A stretch of 34,060 nucleotides of DNA from an uncultured Ruminococcus sp. (GCA_902798365.1 CADBWP010000016.1:1-34060), one strand, 5' to 3'; positions 7,864-16,343 are shown, counted from the stretch's first letter. Made by a program: numbers and translations. The notes: a model not told the origin generated them from the sequence alone.

Positions 7864-7913
7864 TTTTATTATAGATCACACGGAATATCCCGAAGTTTAA
7901 GGAAGGTGAAAAA

Positions 7914-10900
7914 ATGAAAAACAAATTATTACCGCGAATACTGTGCGTCATTTTGTGCGTTCTGCTCATAGGCTCGGTCTTTCTTATGGCTGTACCTGCC
8001 ATGAAGGGCGAGGCTGTGGGAGCTCCGGCAGCCGGCAGCAGCGGTATTATCAACGACGACTATGTAAACGTGCGTTCGGGCGCGGGAACAGGCGCCTCCG
8101 TCCTTACTACGGTCAACAGAAACACGCCGCTTACCTTTATCAGCGGCACTCTGTACAACTCGGAATGGTACAACGTAAGGCTGGGCTCGGGCACAACGGG
8201 CTATGTTCACAAGGCGTTCGTAACCGTCACGGCGGATCCGCCTGCGCTCGCGCTTTCGACCGCCTACGCCTCAACCTACACGGGCTGCCAGTACGCCTTT
8301 GGGCTGACGGGAGCTGCCTCTGCCACATGGAAGAGCAGCAATACCGCCGTTGCCACCGTTGACAGCAGCGGCGTTGTGACCGCAAAGGCGGCAGGCACAA
8401 CCACCATAACGGCAACAGCCTCGGGTCAGACCGCTACCGCCACATTTGCGGTAAGGACAGGCACGGGCACGGGAATATCCTCAAACTATGAGACCCTGTA
8501 CGTTGGCAAGACCGTAGATCTTACCGCGGCGTCGGGCGTAAGCTGGTATTCCTCAAACTCAAACGTCGCCTCTGTTTCAAACGGAAAGGTTACCGCAAGG
8601 GCGAGCGGCTACGCCACAATAAGCGCCTACAATTCGTCGGGCGCGTCAACCTGCCTTGTGCGGGTTGTGGCAGGCTCTACGGGCAGCGTAAAGCTCTCCT
8701 CGGGCTATGTTTCCACCTACGCGGGCTGTCAGTACGCCTTCGGGCTTACGGGAGCAGCCTCGGCAAACTGGAGCAGCTCCAACAACTCGGTCGCAACGGT
8801 TGACTCAAACGGCGTTGTCACCGCGGTTTCGGCAGGCACAGCCACCATAACGGCAAACGCCGAAAACGACTTTGCCTCTGCCACGGTTGTTGTTTATTCG
8901 GGCAGCTCTACGGGCATTTCAAGCTCGTCCGTTACAATAACCACGGGCTCGACCTATAAGCTCACGGCAGCCTCGGGCGTCAACTGGTACTCCTCAAACT
9001 CAGGCATTGCCGCGGTGAACGGCGGCACGGTTACCGCAAAAAACCCGGGCTACGCCACCATAAGCGCATATAACTCGGGCGGAGCCTCTACCTGTCTTGT
9101 AAAGGTGGTCGCTCCCGCCGAGCCCAAGATAAAGCTGTCATCAACCTATGTATCCACCTATGTGGGCTGCCGCTACGCCTTTACGCTTACGGGAGCCGGT
9201 TCGGCGACGTGGTCAACCTCAAACGCCAATATCGCCGAGATAAACTCAAACGGAATCCTTACCGCCAAGGCGGCAGGCACGGTCACCGTGTCGGCGTCTG
9301 CTTTGGGCGAGACGGCAACCGCCACGGTTTCGATAAAGACGGGCGTAAATACGGGCATTTCCTCGACAGCGCGCCACATCACCCTCGGCAACTCATATAC
9401 CCTCACCGCTTCTGCAAGCGGAGTGGGCTGGTACTCCTCAAACTCAAACGTAGCCTCGGTATCAAACGGCAAGGTCACCGCAAAGGCGACGGGGTACGCC
9501 ACCATAAGCGCCTACACCTCAAACGGCGCATCCACCTGCCTTGTGCGCGTCACTCCCGGGCAGGGCAGCACGCTTAAGCTTTCATCGACAAACGTTTCAA
9601 CATATACGGGCTGTCAGTACGCGTTTTCGCTTACAGGCTCGACATATGCCGAGTGGAAAACCTATGACAGCGCGATCGCAACGGTTGACCAAAACGGAAT
9701 AGTCACAGCCAAAAAGGCGGGCACCACGGTTATATCCGCCACCGCAAACGGCGAGACCGCCAGCGCGATATTCTCGGTGAGCTCCGGCAGCTCAACCAAT
9801 ATTTCGGCGACCTCAAAGGAGGTCGTGTTGGGCGAGAGCTTTACGCTTACGGCAAACTCCGGCGTCGGCTGGTATTCGTCCAACTCAAACGTAGCGTCTG
9901 TCAGCGGCGGCAAGGTCACCGCCAAGAATGTGGGCTATGCCACCATAAGCGCCTACACCTCGGGCGGAGCCTCCACCTGCCTTGTTAAGGTGGTATCCGC
10001 GGGCTCCGGTCCCATCAGCCTGTCGTCATCATACATCACCACCTACAGGGGATGTCAGTATGCGGTAGGGCTTATCGGCGCCGACGCGGCAAGCTGGTCA
10101 ACCTCCAACAGCGCGGTGTGCTCTATAGACCAAAACGGCGTTATTACCGCCAACGGCACGGGCACCGCCACCATAAAGGCGGCTACAAGATACTACTACG
10201 CCACAGCCACGGTAAAGGTCATTTCGGGCTCGTCAACGGGAATATCCGAGACCTCCGAAAAGAGCCTGCCCGTGGGCAAGTCGCTGCTTCTCACGGCAAA
10301 TTCGGGCGTAAACTGGTTCTCCTCCAACAACGACGTAGCCTCGGTTTCAAGGGGCGTTGTGCTCGGCAAAAAGGAGGGCTACGCCACCATAAGCGCTTAT
10401 ACATCCTACGGCGCTTCGACCTGCCTTGTTCATGTAACGGCGGCGGAAAACGTTCGCTTTGTGTATGCCTCGCCCAACTCATCGCCGAAGGGCGGCACGG
10501 TAACCTTTAAGGCTATCACCGACACCAACCGCAGCGCGCTCAGATTCGTTGTGTCAAAGGGCTCGACCTCCTACACGGTCAACGCCTCCGGCTATGTAAG
10601 GGACGGCAACACGCTTGTGTGGACAGGCTCCTACAAGCTCAGCGACCCGGGCAAGTGGACGGTAAAGGCGTATTCCGTCCTGCGCTACACGACGGGTTAT
10701 CAAACCACACCCGAAAGCGGCGAGGGCGAGGTGTTCGTCACCAACTCAACCGACACCACCACTACAGTAACGGGCGAAAGGCGCGCAAGCGACCAGATAA
10801 TCTCGCTCATAGCGCTGTTTGAGGGCTTTTTGCCCACGCTTACCGCCGACTACATCACCTCAGACCCCACTATCGGTCACGGCAAGGTGATTTGGAAGAA

Positions 10901-11573
10901 CGAGCAGTTTTACAACAACCTGACCAGAAACGAGGCTTACGCCTATCTTTGCCAGACGGTCAACACGGGCGGCTACACCACCAAGACCAACGAGTTTTTG
11001 AGCTCGAACGGCATAAAGTTCAACCAGCGCCAGTTTGACGCCCTTGTGTGCTTTGCCTACAACGTCGGTTCATACGCGATATTCAACGATTCCAACCTCA
11101 AAAACGCTCTGCTCGACTGCGGCACGGCAGGCACCGCCACCATAAAGGCGGGCGCGGCAGGCTATGTAAACGACGACTATGTAAACCTGCGTTCCACCGC
11201 GGGCACGGGCCATCAGCCCATCACGACAATGAGGCAGAACACCGAGTTCACCTTTATCGACGGCAAGCTGTACAACTCGCATTGGTACTATATAAGGCTT
11301 ACAAACGGCACCGTGGGCTACATTTATTCCGACTATGCCTCGGCAAAGGCGTCGGGCGGCACGCGCGACTTCAACAGCATAAACAAAAACAACTTCATCA
11401 GAAACCTGCTTCAGTATCACCACGCTTCGGGAGCCTGCTACTGGGGACTTCTCTACCGCAGAATAGACGAGGCGGAGATATTCTTCTACGGCGACTATGA
11501 GTGCGACGGCGAAAACAACAAGTACGGCTTCTATTTCAGATGTTCAAACAACAGCGGCTTTGGCTGCGGATAA
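7914..11573 (+). CDS. Large secreted lysozyme: SH3b, ten Big2-like domains, GH24 domain carrying an inserted SH3b
   Basis: This 1219-residue protein has an N-terminal signal or anchor segment (hydrophobic 9-29). A bacterial SH3 domain follows (about 44-105, INDDYVNVRSGAGTG), then five doublets of Big2/Ig-like domains (about 111-843), another Ig-like domain (about 845-940) and a Thr-rich linker. The catalytic part is a T4-lysozyme-like (GH24) muramidase. FEGF gives the acid Glu970; Asp979 lies nine residues on, as in T4 lysozyme (E11/D20); TIGHG (986-990) and FDALVCFAYNVG follow. The family's closing motif GLLYRRIDEAEIF (1178-1190) comes only after a second SH3 domain (1083-1144), so that domain appears inserted inside the enzyme. 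It should cleave peptidoglycan outside the cell; the SH3 and Big2 parts bind wall or project the enzyme. AAGGAAGG precedes ATG. Confidence 0.9.
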   Translation: MKNKLLPRILCVILCVLLIGSVFLMAVPAMKGEAVGAPAAGSSGIINDDYVNVRSGAGTGASVLTTVNRNTPLTFISGTLYNSEWYNVRLGSGTTGYVHKAFVTVTADPPALALSTAYASTYTGCQYAFGLTGAASATWKSSNTAVATVDSSGVVTAKAAGTTTITATASGQTATATFAVRTGTGTGISSNYETLYVGKTVDLTAASGVSWYSSNSNVASVSNGKVTARASGYATISAYNSSGASTCLVRVVAGSTGSVKLSSGYVSTYAGCQYAFGLTGAASANWSSSNNSVATVDSNGVVTAVSAGTATITANAENDFASATVVVYSGSSTGISSSSVTITTGSTYKLTAASGVNWYSSNSGIAAVNGGTVTAKNPGYATISAYNSGGASTCLVKVVAPAEPKIKLSSTYVSTYVGCRYAFTLTGAGSATWSTSNANIAEINSNGILTAKAAGTVTVSASALGETATATVSIKTGVNTGISSTARHITLGNSYTLTASASGVGWYSSNSNVASVSNGKVTAKATGYATISAYTSNGASTCLVRVTPGQGSTLKLSSTNVSTYTGCQYAFSLTGSTYAEWKTYDSAIATVDQNGIVTAKKAGTTVISATANGETASAIFSVSSGSSTNISATSKEVVLGESFTLTANSGVGWYSSNSNVASVSGGKVTAKNVGYATISAYTSGGASTCLVKVVSAGSGPISLSSSYITTYRGCQYAVGLIGADAASWSTSNSAVCSIDQNGVITANGTGTATIKAATRYYYATATVKVISGSSTGISETSEKSLPVGKSLLLTANSGVNWFSSNNDVASVSRGVVLGKKEGYATISAYTSYGASTCLVHVTAAENVRFVYASPNSSPKGGTVTFKAITDTNRSALRFVVSKGSTSYTVNASGYVRDGNTLVWTGSYKLSDPGKWTVKAYSVLRYTTGYQTTPESGEGEVFVTNSTDTTTTVTGERRASDQIISLIALFEGFLPTLTADYITSDPTIGHGKVIWKNEQFYNNLTRNEAYAYLCQTVNTGGYTTKTNEFLSSNGIKFNQRQFDALVCFAYNVGSYAIFNDSNLKNALLDCGTAGTATIKAGAAGYVNDDYVNLRSTAGTGHQPITTMRQNTEFTFIDGKLYNSHWYYIRLTNGTVGYIYSDYASAKASGGTRDFNSINKNNFIRNLLQYHHASGACYWGLLYRRIDEAEIFFYGDYECDGENNKYGFYFRCSNNSGFGCG
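8245..10443 (+). repeat. Five tandem ~440-bp coding repeats (Big2-like domain doublets)
   Basis: Units begin near 8250, 8677, 9121, 9565 and 9998. Each encodes two domain types in alternation. Type A contains GCQYAF, SSN, VDxNGVVTA and AGTxTI; type B contains ISS, SGVxWYSSN, VASVSxGKVTA, YATISAY and ASTCLVxV. Protein similarity between units is high, while DNA has diverged at third positions, so the amplification is not recent. Confidence 0.85.
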
Positions 11574-11586
11574 AGAAGGACAGACA

Positions 11587-12384
11587 ATGAAAAATATAGG
11601 ATTCATCGGCGCAGGCAACATGGCCACCGCCATAATCAAGGGGCTGATAGCCCAAAACGGCACAGCCGAAAACATCAGAGTATTTGACGTCAGCGCGGAA
11701 AAACTTGACGCAATGAAAAAGCTGGGCGCGGTTGTGTGCGCCTCGGGCGGCGAGGTTGTCAGCCAAAGCGACATCACCGTGCTGGCGGTAAAGCCGCAGA
11801 ACTACGCCGAGGCGCTTGAGGACCTTAAGCCCTTTGCAAACGAGGGCAAGACCTTTGTTTCCATAGCGGCAGGCATATCCATCGGATATGTTCAAAGGGC
11901 GCTCGGCTGCGAATGTCCCGTTGTAAGGGTCATGCCCAACACGCCCCTGCTGCTCAAAAAGGGCGCGTCCGCTCTCTGCCCGTCCGACAATATCTCGGAG
12001 GACGACAGGCAGACGGTGTATGAAATGTTTGCCGGCAGCGGTGTGTGCGAGTACATCACAGAGGATCACATGAACGAGATAATCGCGGTCAACGGCAGCA
12101 GCCCCGCGTATATCTATCTGTTTGCCAAGGCTATGGCGGACTACGCCCAAAGCAAGGGCATAGACTACGACAAGGCGATGAACCTGGTCTGCGCCACTCT
12201 TGAGGGCTCGGCGGCTATGCTCAGAGAGAGCGGAGACTCCGCCGACGTGCTTATCCAAAAGGTCAGCTCAAAGGGCGGCACGACCATAGCCGCGCTTGAC
12301 AAGCTGAGGGAGCACGGCTTTACAGACGCGATTTTTGACGCCATGGAGGCGTGCACAAAAAGAGCGGAGGAGCTGGGCAGGTAA
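11587..12384 (+). CDS. proC: Pyrroline-5-carboxylate reductase
   Basis: This 265-residue enzyme reduces 1-pyrroline-5-carboxylate to L-proline with NAD(P)H, the last step of proline synthesis in the cytosol. The Rossmann dinucleotide motif is IGFIGAGNMA (4-13), followed by the ProC blocks LAVKPQ, VRVMPNTP and AVNGSSPAYIYLF, and the C-terminal SSKGGTTIAAL. Length is normal. The ATG at 11587 is chosen for its N-terminal fit and the AAGAAGGA just before it; longer frames would overlap the lysozyme gene. It starts 13 bases after the lysozyme stop with no terminator between, so it may be co-transcribed. The functional link is unclear. Confidence 0.96.
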   Translation: MKNIGFIGAGNMATAIIKGLIAQNGTAENIRVFDVSAEKLDAMKKLGAVVCASGGEVVSQSDITVLAVKPQNYAEALEDLKPFANEGKTFVSIAAGISIGYVQRALGCECPVVRVMPNTPLLLKKGASALCPSDNISEDDRQTVYEMFAGSGVCEYITEDHMNEIIAVNGSSPAYIYLFAKAMADYAQSKGIDYDKAMNLVCATLEGSAAMLRESGDSADVLIQKVSSKGGTTIAALDKLREHGFTDAIFDAMEACTKRAEELGR

Positions 12385-12413
12385 CGACCTTATCCCGACT
12401 GCCCGTTTGGTCA

Positions 12414-12442
12414 TTCTATTGTTCACGCATTTCTCATATACT
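12414..12442 (+). promoter_or_regulatory. Candidate sporulation sigma-E promoter
   Basis: TTCTATT (12414-12420), a 14-base spacer and CATATACT (12435-12442) fit the Bacillus sigma-E pattern KMATATT-N14/15-CATACAHT at 5 of 7 and 7 of 8 positions. It lies 31 bases before the SpoIIM-like gene, whose Bacillus counterpart is sigma-E dependent. Confidence 0.5.
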
Positions 12443-12473
12443 TAAACAGTTTTTTAAGAAAGAGGAATGTGTG

Positions 12474-13130
12474 ATGAAAGGTATCGTATTTTCATTTTCG
12501 CCGGGGCGCAGGCGCTTTGCCGCGCCCGATTGGCGTTACATCATCCGCCGCCGCGGGATCACCGCGCTGTTTGCGGCGCTGCTCACGGCGGGACTTGCCG
12601 TGGGAGCGGTGTATGCGCAAAACGCCGACGAAGCCACGCTCGGCTCGCTGGACTTTTTGTTCACCACCAACCTCAGCTCAAGGCTGAGCAACGGCGCTGT
12701 CGCAACCTTTTGCGCCTGCTTTGCGTCCGACTTTGTTTTTTTGCTCGGCGCTTATCTTTTGGGCACGGCGGCGTGGGGCATACCGTTTTTGTTCGCTCTC
12801 ACGCTGTTCAAGGGCTTTGGCACAGGCGTTACGGCGGGCTTTCTGTGCCTGTCATATTCGCTTGGCGGCGCAGGTTTTTATCTGCTTGTGCTGCTTCCCG
12901 GCACGTTTGTGTTCTGTGCGGCGTTCATTTGCTTTTTGCGCTGCTCGTTCGCGTTTTCAAAGCGAATGTTTCTTTCCTCCGTCAGCAAAACGGAGCCTGC
13001 CTTTTCTCTGCGGCAGGAGCTTTTGCGGTACAGCTCGCGGTTTGCCACCGCGCTGATAATCGCGTTTTTTGCGTCCCTGCTCGATACCGTGCTTTGGACG
13101 CTGTTTGCAGGGACGTTCAATTTTTCATAA
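12474..13130 (+). CDS. spoIIM: Stage II sporulation protein M-like membrane protein
   Basis: This 218-residue protein has five or so membrane segments. The segment FVFLLGAYLLGTAAWGIPFLFALTLFKGFGTGVTAGF resembles the SpoIIM family core (small-residue-rich helix, GxP turn, F-KGF-xG-xxGF). SpoIIM works with SpoIID and SpoIIP in septal peptidoglycan removal and engulfment of the forespore. ATG 12474 has AGAGGA seven bases upstream and an in-frame GTG just before it. A sigma-E-like promoter precedes it, which supports the call. Identity as the true SpoIIM rather than a relative is not certain, since SpoIID and SpoIIP are not in the window. Confidence 0.72.
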   Translation: MKGIVFSFSPGRRRFAAPDWRYIIRRRGITALFAALLTAGLAVGAVYAQNADEATLGSLDFLFTTNLSSRLSNGAVATFCACFASDFVFLLGAYLLGTAAWGIPFLFALTLFKGFGTGVTAGFLCLSYSLGGAGFYLLVLLPGTFVFCAAFICFLRCSFAFSKRMFLSSVSKTEPAFSLRQELLRYSSRFATALIIAFFASLLDTVLWTLFAGTFNFS

Positions 13131-13147
13131 ATACACAGGAGGTCAAA

Positions 13148-14125
13148 ATGGCATCGCAAGCACCAACCATACCCATAGTTGCGGTAACGACAAGGCTGTT
13201 CAGAAACCTGCCGCGGCTTATCCTTGCCAACCTGCTTTTCGCAATCCCGTTTGCGGCGTTTACGGCGCTGACGTGGGGCTGCACCGCGCTGTTCGGAGTT
13301 TCCGACGATTACCGCGTGTTCGTAATGCTGCTCACCCTTATTCCCCTGTTTCCGTTTTATGCGGGAATAGCCTCGGTAACGGTGAAGATGGTTGAGGGAG
13401 AGGAAAAGCCAAAGGTATGCAGCCGCTTCTTTTCCGCCGTAAAAGATAACTTCGGAAGATTTCTGGTTCACGGCGTCGTGCTGTATTTTGCGGTGTTTTT
13501 CAGCTATTTTTCGATCTCGATGTACATAAGGCTCGTGGGGCAGAACACCATGTTCATTTTGCCGCTTATCATAAGCATTCTGGTATCGCTGGTGTTTTTG
13601 TTCGCCTTCTTTTACATACCGGCAATGACCGTGATGTTCGACATTCCCATGCGCTACATATACAAAAACGCCTTTCTTATGAGCTTCGGCGAGCTTAAAA
13701 ACAACTTTATCGGGCTGTTCGGGCTGTTCTTTTTGTCAATAATCTGCTCCACCTTCCTGATAGCCTGCACGGGCAGCGCCGTTGCGGTCATCATAGTCAC
13801 CGCCGTGCTTGCCGGAGTTTTGGTTCCGTCGGTGGCGGCGTTCATAATCCATTCGGCGGTTTATAAGCGCATGTATGAGATGCTTTCCGACAGCGCCAAC
13901 CGCACCGACAGAAGCAGGAAAATCGACGAGAAGATAGACCAAAAGCGCGGAAAGGCAAAGCCCGTGTCCGATGAGGAGAAGCGGCAGCTCAGGGAAAGCA
14001 TAAAGAATCTGGAGATAGATGAGTCTATCCCCGATGATGAATACATTTATTTCAACGGAAAAATGGTAAAACAATCCGTTATCAAAAAAATGAAGCAGGA
14101 AGCTTTGGAAAGTGAGGAATCGTAA
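13148..14125 (+). CDS. Multi-pass membrane protein with charged cytosolic tail, YesL/DUF624-like
   Basis: This 325-residue protein has about six hydrophobic segments in the first 245 residues. A hydrophilic, probably cytosolic tail follows, rich in Lys/Glu/Arg (RKIDEKIDQKRGK) and ending KKMKQEALESEES. The opening (TTRLFRNLPRLILANLLFAIPF) and general architecture recall the YesL/DUF624 family of unknown function, with low certainty. The ATG has an excellent AGGAGG eight bases upstream. It sits 17 bases after the SpoIIM-like gene and 1 base before the next start, so it is part of the same operon. An open frame extends far upstream over the SpoIIM gene, but that is a shadow. Confidence 0.7.
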   Translation: MASQAPTIPIVAVTTRLFRNLPRLILANLLFAIPFAAFTALTWGCTALFGVSDDYRVFVMLLTLIPLFPFYAGIASVTVKMVEGEEKPKVCSRFFSAVKDNFGRFLVHGVVLYFAVFFSYFSISMYIRLVGQNTMFILPLIISILVSLVFLFAFFYIPAMTVMFDIPMRYIYKNAFLMSFGELKNNFIGLFGLFFLSIICSTFLIACTGSAVAVIIVTAVLAGVLVPSVAAFIIHSAVYKRMYEMLSDSANRTDRSRKIDEKIDQKRGKAKPVSDEEKRQLRESIKNLEIDESIPDDEYIYFNGKMVKQSVIKKMKQEALESEES

Positions 14126-14126
14126 A

Positions 14127-14810
14127 ATGGCAGGAAGACACGCAGCGCCGGCAGGCTCAAAAAAACCCGTTATCATCATAGTGGTCGCCGTTATTCTTAC
14201 AGCGGCGGCGGTGGGAGCGGCTTTGTTCTTTATGAACGGCGGATTCTCAATGTTCGGCGGAGATGACAAGCCCACTCAGCCGGCAACGACGGCGCCCGCA
14301 ACTACGGCTGCGGCGACAACACAGGCTGCAACGGAGGCAGTAGTTACTCAGACCTCCGACGGCGGCGAAGGCTCTGATGACATCCAGCAAACCACGGCAG
14401 AGGCCCCGGCGCCCACCGAGACGGCTCCCCAGCCAACCACCATCGACATAGCAATTCCCACCGAGGACAGCGGCGAGGTGACCTACTTCAACGCCACCTA
14501 CATCCCCAACGGTCAGGTCATCGACCTTTCCACGGGCGAGAACGTCACGCTCAGAGATGTGTTCGGCGCGACCTATCCCGAGGGAGTGCTCACCTTTAAC
14601 GACGACGGCACCTTTACCGACACCATCAACGCCTCGGGCATCGACTCGGGCGCATATCTGGTTCAGAACGGACAGATAAAGGCGACGTATGTGTATGACC
14701 GCAACATGAACATCACCGTGACCGAGTGGAACGGCAACACGCCCGCCGAGTTTTACATCATTTACGGCGGCAGCGAAAGCGGCTATCAGGTGTTTTTCTC
14801 GGAGAACTGA
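14127..14810 (+). CDS. Single-pass membrane protein with Thr-rich stalk and extracellular beta domain
   Basis: This 227-residue protein has a short basic cytosolic start, one membrane helix (about 16-38), a Thr/Ala/Pro-rich stalk (about 50-110) and a C-terminal beta-rich domain (about 118-227) with FNDDGTFTDTI, GAYLVQNGQIKATYVYD and GYQVFFSEN. The next gene encodes the same domain type. Fold and function are unknown; lipocalin-like or DUF5640-like small beta domains are possible. ATG 14127 is preferred over in-frame GTG 14112 because GAGGA lies eight bases before it. It starts 1 base after the previous gene's stop, so the pair is translationally coupled. Confidence 0.75.
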   Translation: MAGRHAAPAGSKKPVIIIVVAVILTAAAVGAALFFMNGGFSMFGGDDKPTQPATTAPATTAAATTQAATEAVVTQTSDGGEGSDDIQQTTAEAPAPTETAPQPTTIDIAIPTEDSGEVTYFNATYIPNGQVIDLSTGENVTLRDVFGATYPEGVLTFNDDGTFTDTINASGIDSGAYLVQNGQIKATYVYDRNMNITVTEWNGNTPAEFYIIYGGSESGYQVFFSEN

Positions 14811-14815
14811 TAATT

Positions 14816-15322
14816 ATGGCAAAAAATAAAAAAAAGAAGCCTGCGGCAAAAAAGCCGCAGACGCGTGAAAAAAGCAGGGGAAAGAAGCCGTTCCCCAAAA
14901 AAGCGGTAATAATAACCGTCTGCATAGTCGTTGCAGCGGCGGCAGCCGGTCTGGTTTTCGGGATCAGAGCGTGCTCCGACGCGGCAAAGGACGTGCTTAA
15001 AAACACAAGCTGGTACTCCGCGTCTGCCACCGACGCAAGCGGCGACGAGGTCGATTTGCAGGAGATCTACAACGTAAAGTACTCCAACTATCGCGGCGGT
15101 CTTTCCTTTACCGACGACGGACGCTTTGAGCTTTGGCTCACGCCCGGCGACCCTGCCGAGGGCACCCACTCCGGCACATACGCGGTGGAGGACGACAGCG
15201 TAACAGCTGTGTTTGACGAAGGCACGCAGACCGAGTTCCCGGTTAAGCGTGAAAACGGCAGGATAACGCAGATAACCGTCGGCTATGATGGTTATGAGGT
15301 AGTGTTCCTGCAAAGCGAATAG
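14816..15322 (+). CDS. Single-pass membrane protein, paralogue of the preceding gene's product
   Basis: This 168-residue protein has a very basic cytosolic start (Lys-rich, residues 1-29), one membrane helix (about 30-50) and an extracellular beta domain. Shared features with the upstream protein are LxFxDDGxF (LSFTDDGRFEL), a GTY/GAY strand followed by D-S-V-T-A, and an end in GYEVVFLQSE against GYQVFFSEN. It probably arose by tandem duplication with loss of the Thr-rich stalk. It begins 5 bases after the upstream stop, with no strong Shine-Dalgarno, consistent with coupling. A terminator follows, closing the operon that starts with the SpoIIM-like gene. Function is unknown. Confidence 0.75.
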   Translation: MAKNKKKKPAAKKPQTREKSRGKKPFPKKAVIITVCIVVAAAAAGLVFGIRACSDAAKDVLKNTSWYSASATDASGDEVDLQEIYNVKYSNYRGGLSFTDDGRFELWLTPGDPAEGTHSGTYAVEDDSVTAVFDEGTQTEFPVKRENGRITQITVGYDGYEVVFLQSE

Positions 15323-15339
15323 TCCTGCAAAGCGAATAA
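15306..15339 (+). repeat. 17-bp tandem duplication spanning the stop codon
   Basis: The unit TCCTGCAAAGCGAATAG at 15306-15322 is repeated at 15323-15339 with one change at the last base (TAA instead of TAG). The first copy encodes the last residues and stop of the membrane protein; the second recreates an equivalent ending. It looks like a slippage event that kept a stop codon. Confidence 0.9.
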
Positions 15340-15352
15340 TACATAAAAAATG

Positions 15353-15391
15353 ATCCCACCCAAACGCAGAAGAGCGTCGGGTGGGATTTTT
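15353..15391 (+). terminator. Bidirectional intrinsic terminator
   Basis: ATCCCACCC (15353-15361) pairs with GGGTGGGAT (15379-15387), plus an inner ACGC/GCGT stem, and is followed by TTTTT. The A-run before it serves the convergent - strand DegV gene. Confidence 0.88.
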
Positions 15392-15404
15392 GCGTATCAT
15401 ATAA

Positions 15405-16283
15405 TCAGGAAACAAGGTTTCTTTTGCCCTGAAACACCACAGCCAGCATACCGGGGCCGACGTGCGAGCCTATCACAGGGCCGATGTCGCAGATCTGAAT
15501 CTCCTTGAACATGCCCTTAACAGCCTTTCGCAGCTCCTTGGCTCCCTGAGGATTGTCCGCGTGTCCGACAAATGCTATGCTCTTTTTGGGGTTGACGGCG
15601 TCGCGCGCCACATGCTTTTCGATCGCGCCTATAACGTTGCTGCTTCCGCGTATTTTGCCCACGTTGACCAGCTTGCCGTCTTCATCTACGCTGAGCAGCG
15701 GCTTTATTTGCAGCGCCTTGCCAAAGGTCGCAGCCACGGAGGAGATCCTTCCGCCGCGCTTAAGCTGATCCAGATCATCAACAACAAACCAGTGCGCTAT
15801 GCCGCTTCTGGTTTCGGTTATGTATTCCTCAAGCTCCTCAATGCTTGCGCCCGCCTTGTACTTTTTGCCTGCGAGATACACCAGCAGGCCGAGTCCGATG
15901 GAGTCGCACAGCGAATCGACAACAACTATTTTGCGCTTGGGATATTTTTCCTTAAGCTCCTGCACCGCCATAAGGCAGGTGTTGTAGGTGCCGCTCAGGC
16001 CGGTTGAAATGCCCGTGTAAAGAATATCTCTGCCTGCCTTGAGGTACGGCTCAAAAAAGGTCTTAAAGCTCATAAAGTTTATCTGAGTGGTTTTGGGAGC
16101 CGCTCCGTTTCTGAGCAGCCCGTAAAATTCGTCGAGCGGCATCATGCGGCAGTCGGGATAATGCTGATAGCAGTTTTCTTCTATCTCAAACTCCATGGGA
16201 AGCACTTCAACGCCCGCTTCTTCAACCTGCTTTGGGGTCATATCGCAGGAGGCGTCGGTCATAAATATATACTTGCCTTTCAT
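15405..16283 (-). CDS. DegV family fatty-acid-binding protein
   Basis: This 292-residue protein belongs to the DegV family, which binds a fatty acid in the cleft of a two-domain fold. In Firmicutes such proteins act as FakB subunits presenting fatty acids to the kinase FakA. Diagnostic parts are the N-terminal DASCDMTP, the TTQIN segment, ISTGLSGTYNT with the ligand-contacting serines, VVDSLCDSIGLG, and the C-terminal HVGPGMLAVVFQG. No FakA is in the window. The start at 16283 has AAGGAG eight bases upstream on the - strand. It is a single-gene unit, convergent with the membrane-protein operon and divergent from the YlmC/YmxH gene. Confidence 0.93.
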   Translation of the reverse strand: MKGKYIFMTDASCDMTPKQVEEAGVEVLPMEFEIEENCYQHYPDCRMMPLDEFYGLLRNGAAPKTTQINFMSFKTFFEPYLKAGRDILYTGISTGLSGTYNTCLMAVQELKEKYPKRKIVVVDSLCDSIGLGLLVYLAGKKYKAGASIEELEEYITETRSGIAHWFVVDDLDQLKRGGRISSVAATFGKALQIKPLLSVDEDGKLVNVGKIRGSSNVIGAIEKHVARDAVNPKKSIAFVGHADNPQGAKELRKAVKGMFKEIQICDIGPVIGSHVGPGMLAVVFQGKRNLVS

Positions 16284-16343
16284 GTTAACACTCCTTGTAA
16301 GTTTGTTTTACTTATTCTATCAAAACAAACAGCAAAAGTCAAC

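Noticed and set aside
8245..10443. Regular repeats as a possible CRISPR or satellite
   Set aside because: They are about 440 bp long, in frame and encode protein domains; no short direct repeats with unique spacers are present.
12467..13147. Long in-frame extension upstream of the membrane protein at 13148
   Set aside because: It overlaps the SpoIIM-like gene in another frame, reads as Arg/Cys/His-rich nonsense, and a strong AGGAGG supports the start at 13148.
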